DNA of 33,142 bases from NCBI GenBank assembly GCA_029243545.1, contig JAQWRV010000010.1, positions 1 to 33,142 of the forward strand, given 5' to 3'. A program made the translations under genes and the position numbers. The DNA is from Rhodospirillaceae bacterium. Lineage in GTDB: Bacteria; Pseudomonadota; Alphaproteobacteria; Rhodospirillales; Rhodospirillaceae. Shown one piece after another: positions 32,395 through 33,142 of this stretch; within the stretch, counting starts at the first letter, position 1; every line of letters begins with the position of its first letter. The notes under the pieces were generated by a model. The model had not been told where the DNA came from, did not search any database, and saw only the letters and a program-made list of their open reading frames with translations.

Positions 32395-33142
32395 TTAGAC
32401 CTCGACACTGTCAGTGTCAGTGTCAGAAGCTTCATCACTATCCCCATCCACGTCATCTTCGATGGCTACATCGTCGGCTGCCACCTCTTCAGTACCCTCA
32501 GCATCACTATCTTCTAGAGGCGTGTCCGCTTCGGCATCGGTCTCAGCCGAATCAGCAAACACGTCAGCCTCAGAAACCTCATCGGAATCTGTGGCGCTAT
32601 CGGCACCGCCATCAGTTATCCCATCCGAAGCCTCTGAAGGCGGCGGATCCCCGCCATCGGGAGGCGGAGCAGCATCGATTTCTACATCTTCAGACCCCTC
32701 AGAGGGCTCCTCCGCTACAGGAGGCGATGCAGACTCGAATTCCTCCGTTGAGATACTTGGAACATCAGCAGGATCAACACCGGCGTCTTGTGCGGCTTCC
32801 TGAATGGATTCATTTGCTGCTTGAGTAGCTTCTGCAGGACTTGATCCATCAGCAATTTTCGTATCGTAAATTGCCTGGGCATTTGCCTGCACGCTGGCAG
32901 GTATTCCACCGCCGTCCGATCCAGGAGGCGGCCCTTCTTCACCATCATCGTGACCGCCATGATCACCATCCGGCCCACCAGGAGGCGGGCCATCACCAGG
33001 GGGCGGGCCATCGCCAGGGGGCGGGCCATCACCAGGGGGCGGGCCACCACCAGGAGGCGGGCCACCACCAGGAGGCGGGCCACCACCAGGAGGCGGGCCA
33101 CCACCAGGAGGGGGTCCACCAGGAGGCGGGGCATCACCAGGA
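32395..33142 (-). CDS. Pro/Gly-repeat acidic protein, putative type I secretion substrate (partial)
   Basis: The frame is open from the window edge (codons in phase from 33141) to TAA at 32395, 248 residues, so the N-terminus is missing. Residues 1-55 are a PPPGGG/PPPGDG repeat encoded by near-identical 18-bp units. A linker DGDHGGHDDGEEGPPPGSDG follows, then a helical patch (ASVQANAQAIYDTKIADG and AEATQAANESIQEAAQDAG). The rest is about 120 residues dominated by Asp, Glu, Ser and Thr, ending DTDTDSVEV. There are no GGxGxDxUx RTX nonapeptides. The gene leads the operon with the exporter and adaptor, so export as a disordered acidic surface or matrix protein is the favoured reading. No homolog recognised. 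Confidence 0.7.
   Translation of the reverse strand, partial: PGDAPPPGGPPPGGGPPPGGGPPPGGGPPPGGGPPPGDGPPPGDGPPPGDGPPPGGPDGDHGGHDDGEEGPPPGSDGGGIPASVQANAQAIYDTKIADGSSPAEATQAANESIQEAAQDAGVDPADVPSISTEEFESASPPVAEEPSEGSEDVEIDAAPPPDGGDPPPSEASDGITDGGADSATDSDEVSEADVFADSAETDAEADTPLEDSDAEGTEEVAADDVAIEDDVDGDSDEASDTDTDSVEV
32974..33142. repeat. 18-bp tandem repeats encoding PPPGGG/PPPGDG
   Basis: About nine units of the type GGCGGGCCACCACCAGGA, with variants carrying ATC for ACC, run to the window edge and probably continue. The units keep the reading frame, so unit loss or gain changes only protein length. The near identity suggests recent expansion. Confidence 0.85.

Noticed and set aside
32414-32803. 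Plus-strand serine-rich frame opposite the acidic protein
   Set aside because: It is the complement of Asp/Glu/Ser codons of the acidic protein, giving low-complexity Ser/Ala; the minus-strand gene fits the operon and the repeat frame.
32974-33142. Possible CRISPR array in the regular repeats at the window end
   Set aside because: The 18-bp units follow each other without spacers and encode an in-frame Pro/Gly repeat, so this is a coding tandem repeat.
32395-33142. RTX toxin or adhesin
   Set aside because: No glycine-aspartate nonapeptide repeats occur in the visible part; acidity and position next to an exporter are not enough.

Overview
The window looks like chromosomal DNA of an alphaproteobacterium, probably aquatic or marine and perhaps near Rhodospirillales. 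The basis is the coxB-coxA-ctaG-coxC-DUF983 aa3 oxidase operon, a sigma-E/ChrR pair with its usual lipid-modifying neighbours, and protein-level resemblance. The order is a guess because no rRNA is present.

Layout. 1-2024 (minus): a short operon of RidA, a rhodanese, a universal stress protein and the first 206 codons of a molybdopterin oxidoreductase resembling SoeA sulfite dehydrogenase. 2370-3584 (plus): an ammonium transporter with a possible sigma-54 promoter. 3663-8078 (minus): the aa3 cytochrome c oxidase operon (coxB, coxA, ctaG, coxC, DUF983). It is divergent from 8491-11462 (plus), which holds a tiny membrane peptide, a DUF420 protein, an orphan oxidase subunit I-like protein and heme O synthase ctaB. 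11486-14242: a secreted SnoaL-like protein, a DUF924 gene broken by an in-frame TAG, and a peptide-type ABC solute-binding protein.

14345-23302 is a complete-looking photo-oxidative (singlet oxygen) stress and lipid-modification cluster. On the plus strand are DUF6134, SDR and NTF2-like genes. On the minus strand are an FAD oxidoreductase, DUF1365, a cyclopropane synthase-like methyltransferase, a GPH-type MFS symporter and a DUF3833 lipoprotein. The ECF sigma factor and its zinc anti-sigma ChrR close the cluster. The sigma gene carries an in-frame TGA inside its region 4.2 DNA-binding helix, so the regulator may be inactivated although ChrR and the target genes look intact. A strong terminator follows chrR.

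23360-24981 is a markedly AT-rich island: a decayed PD-(D/E)XK nuclease-like gene, a 70-aa secreted peptide flanked by near-identical 23-bp repeats, a SEL1-repeat protein and a truncated gene. It abuts the 3' end of a cut-off core-type gene. 25062-27404 (minus): a small membrane protein, a TPR-containing GT41 glycosyltransferase and tRNA-Thr(TGT). 27405-28473 holds two terminase small-subunit-like fragments plus tandem and phased repeats, probably a prophage scar.

28460-33142 (minus) is a type I secretion operon with unusual parts. The probable substrate is a Pro/Gly-repeat and very acidic protein (N-terminus outside the window). A terminator-like hairpin separates it from a C39-like-domain ABC exporter whose ATPase motifs are degenerate. 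The last gene is an HlyD-type adaptor fused to a cytosolic cyclic nucleotide-binding domain. This operon is the best candidate for an undescribed, ligand-gated secretion system. The interrupted sigma factor is the other observation most worth following up.
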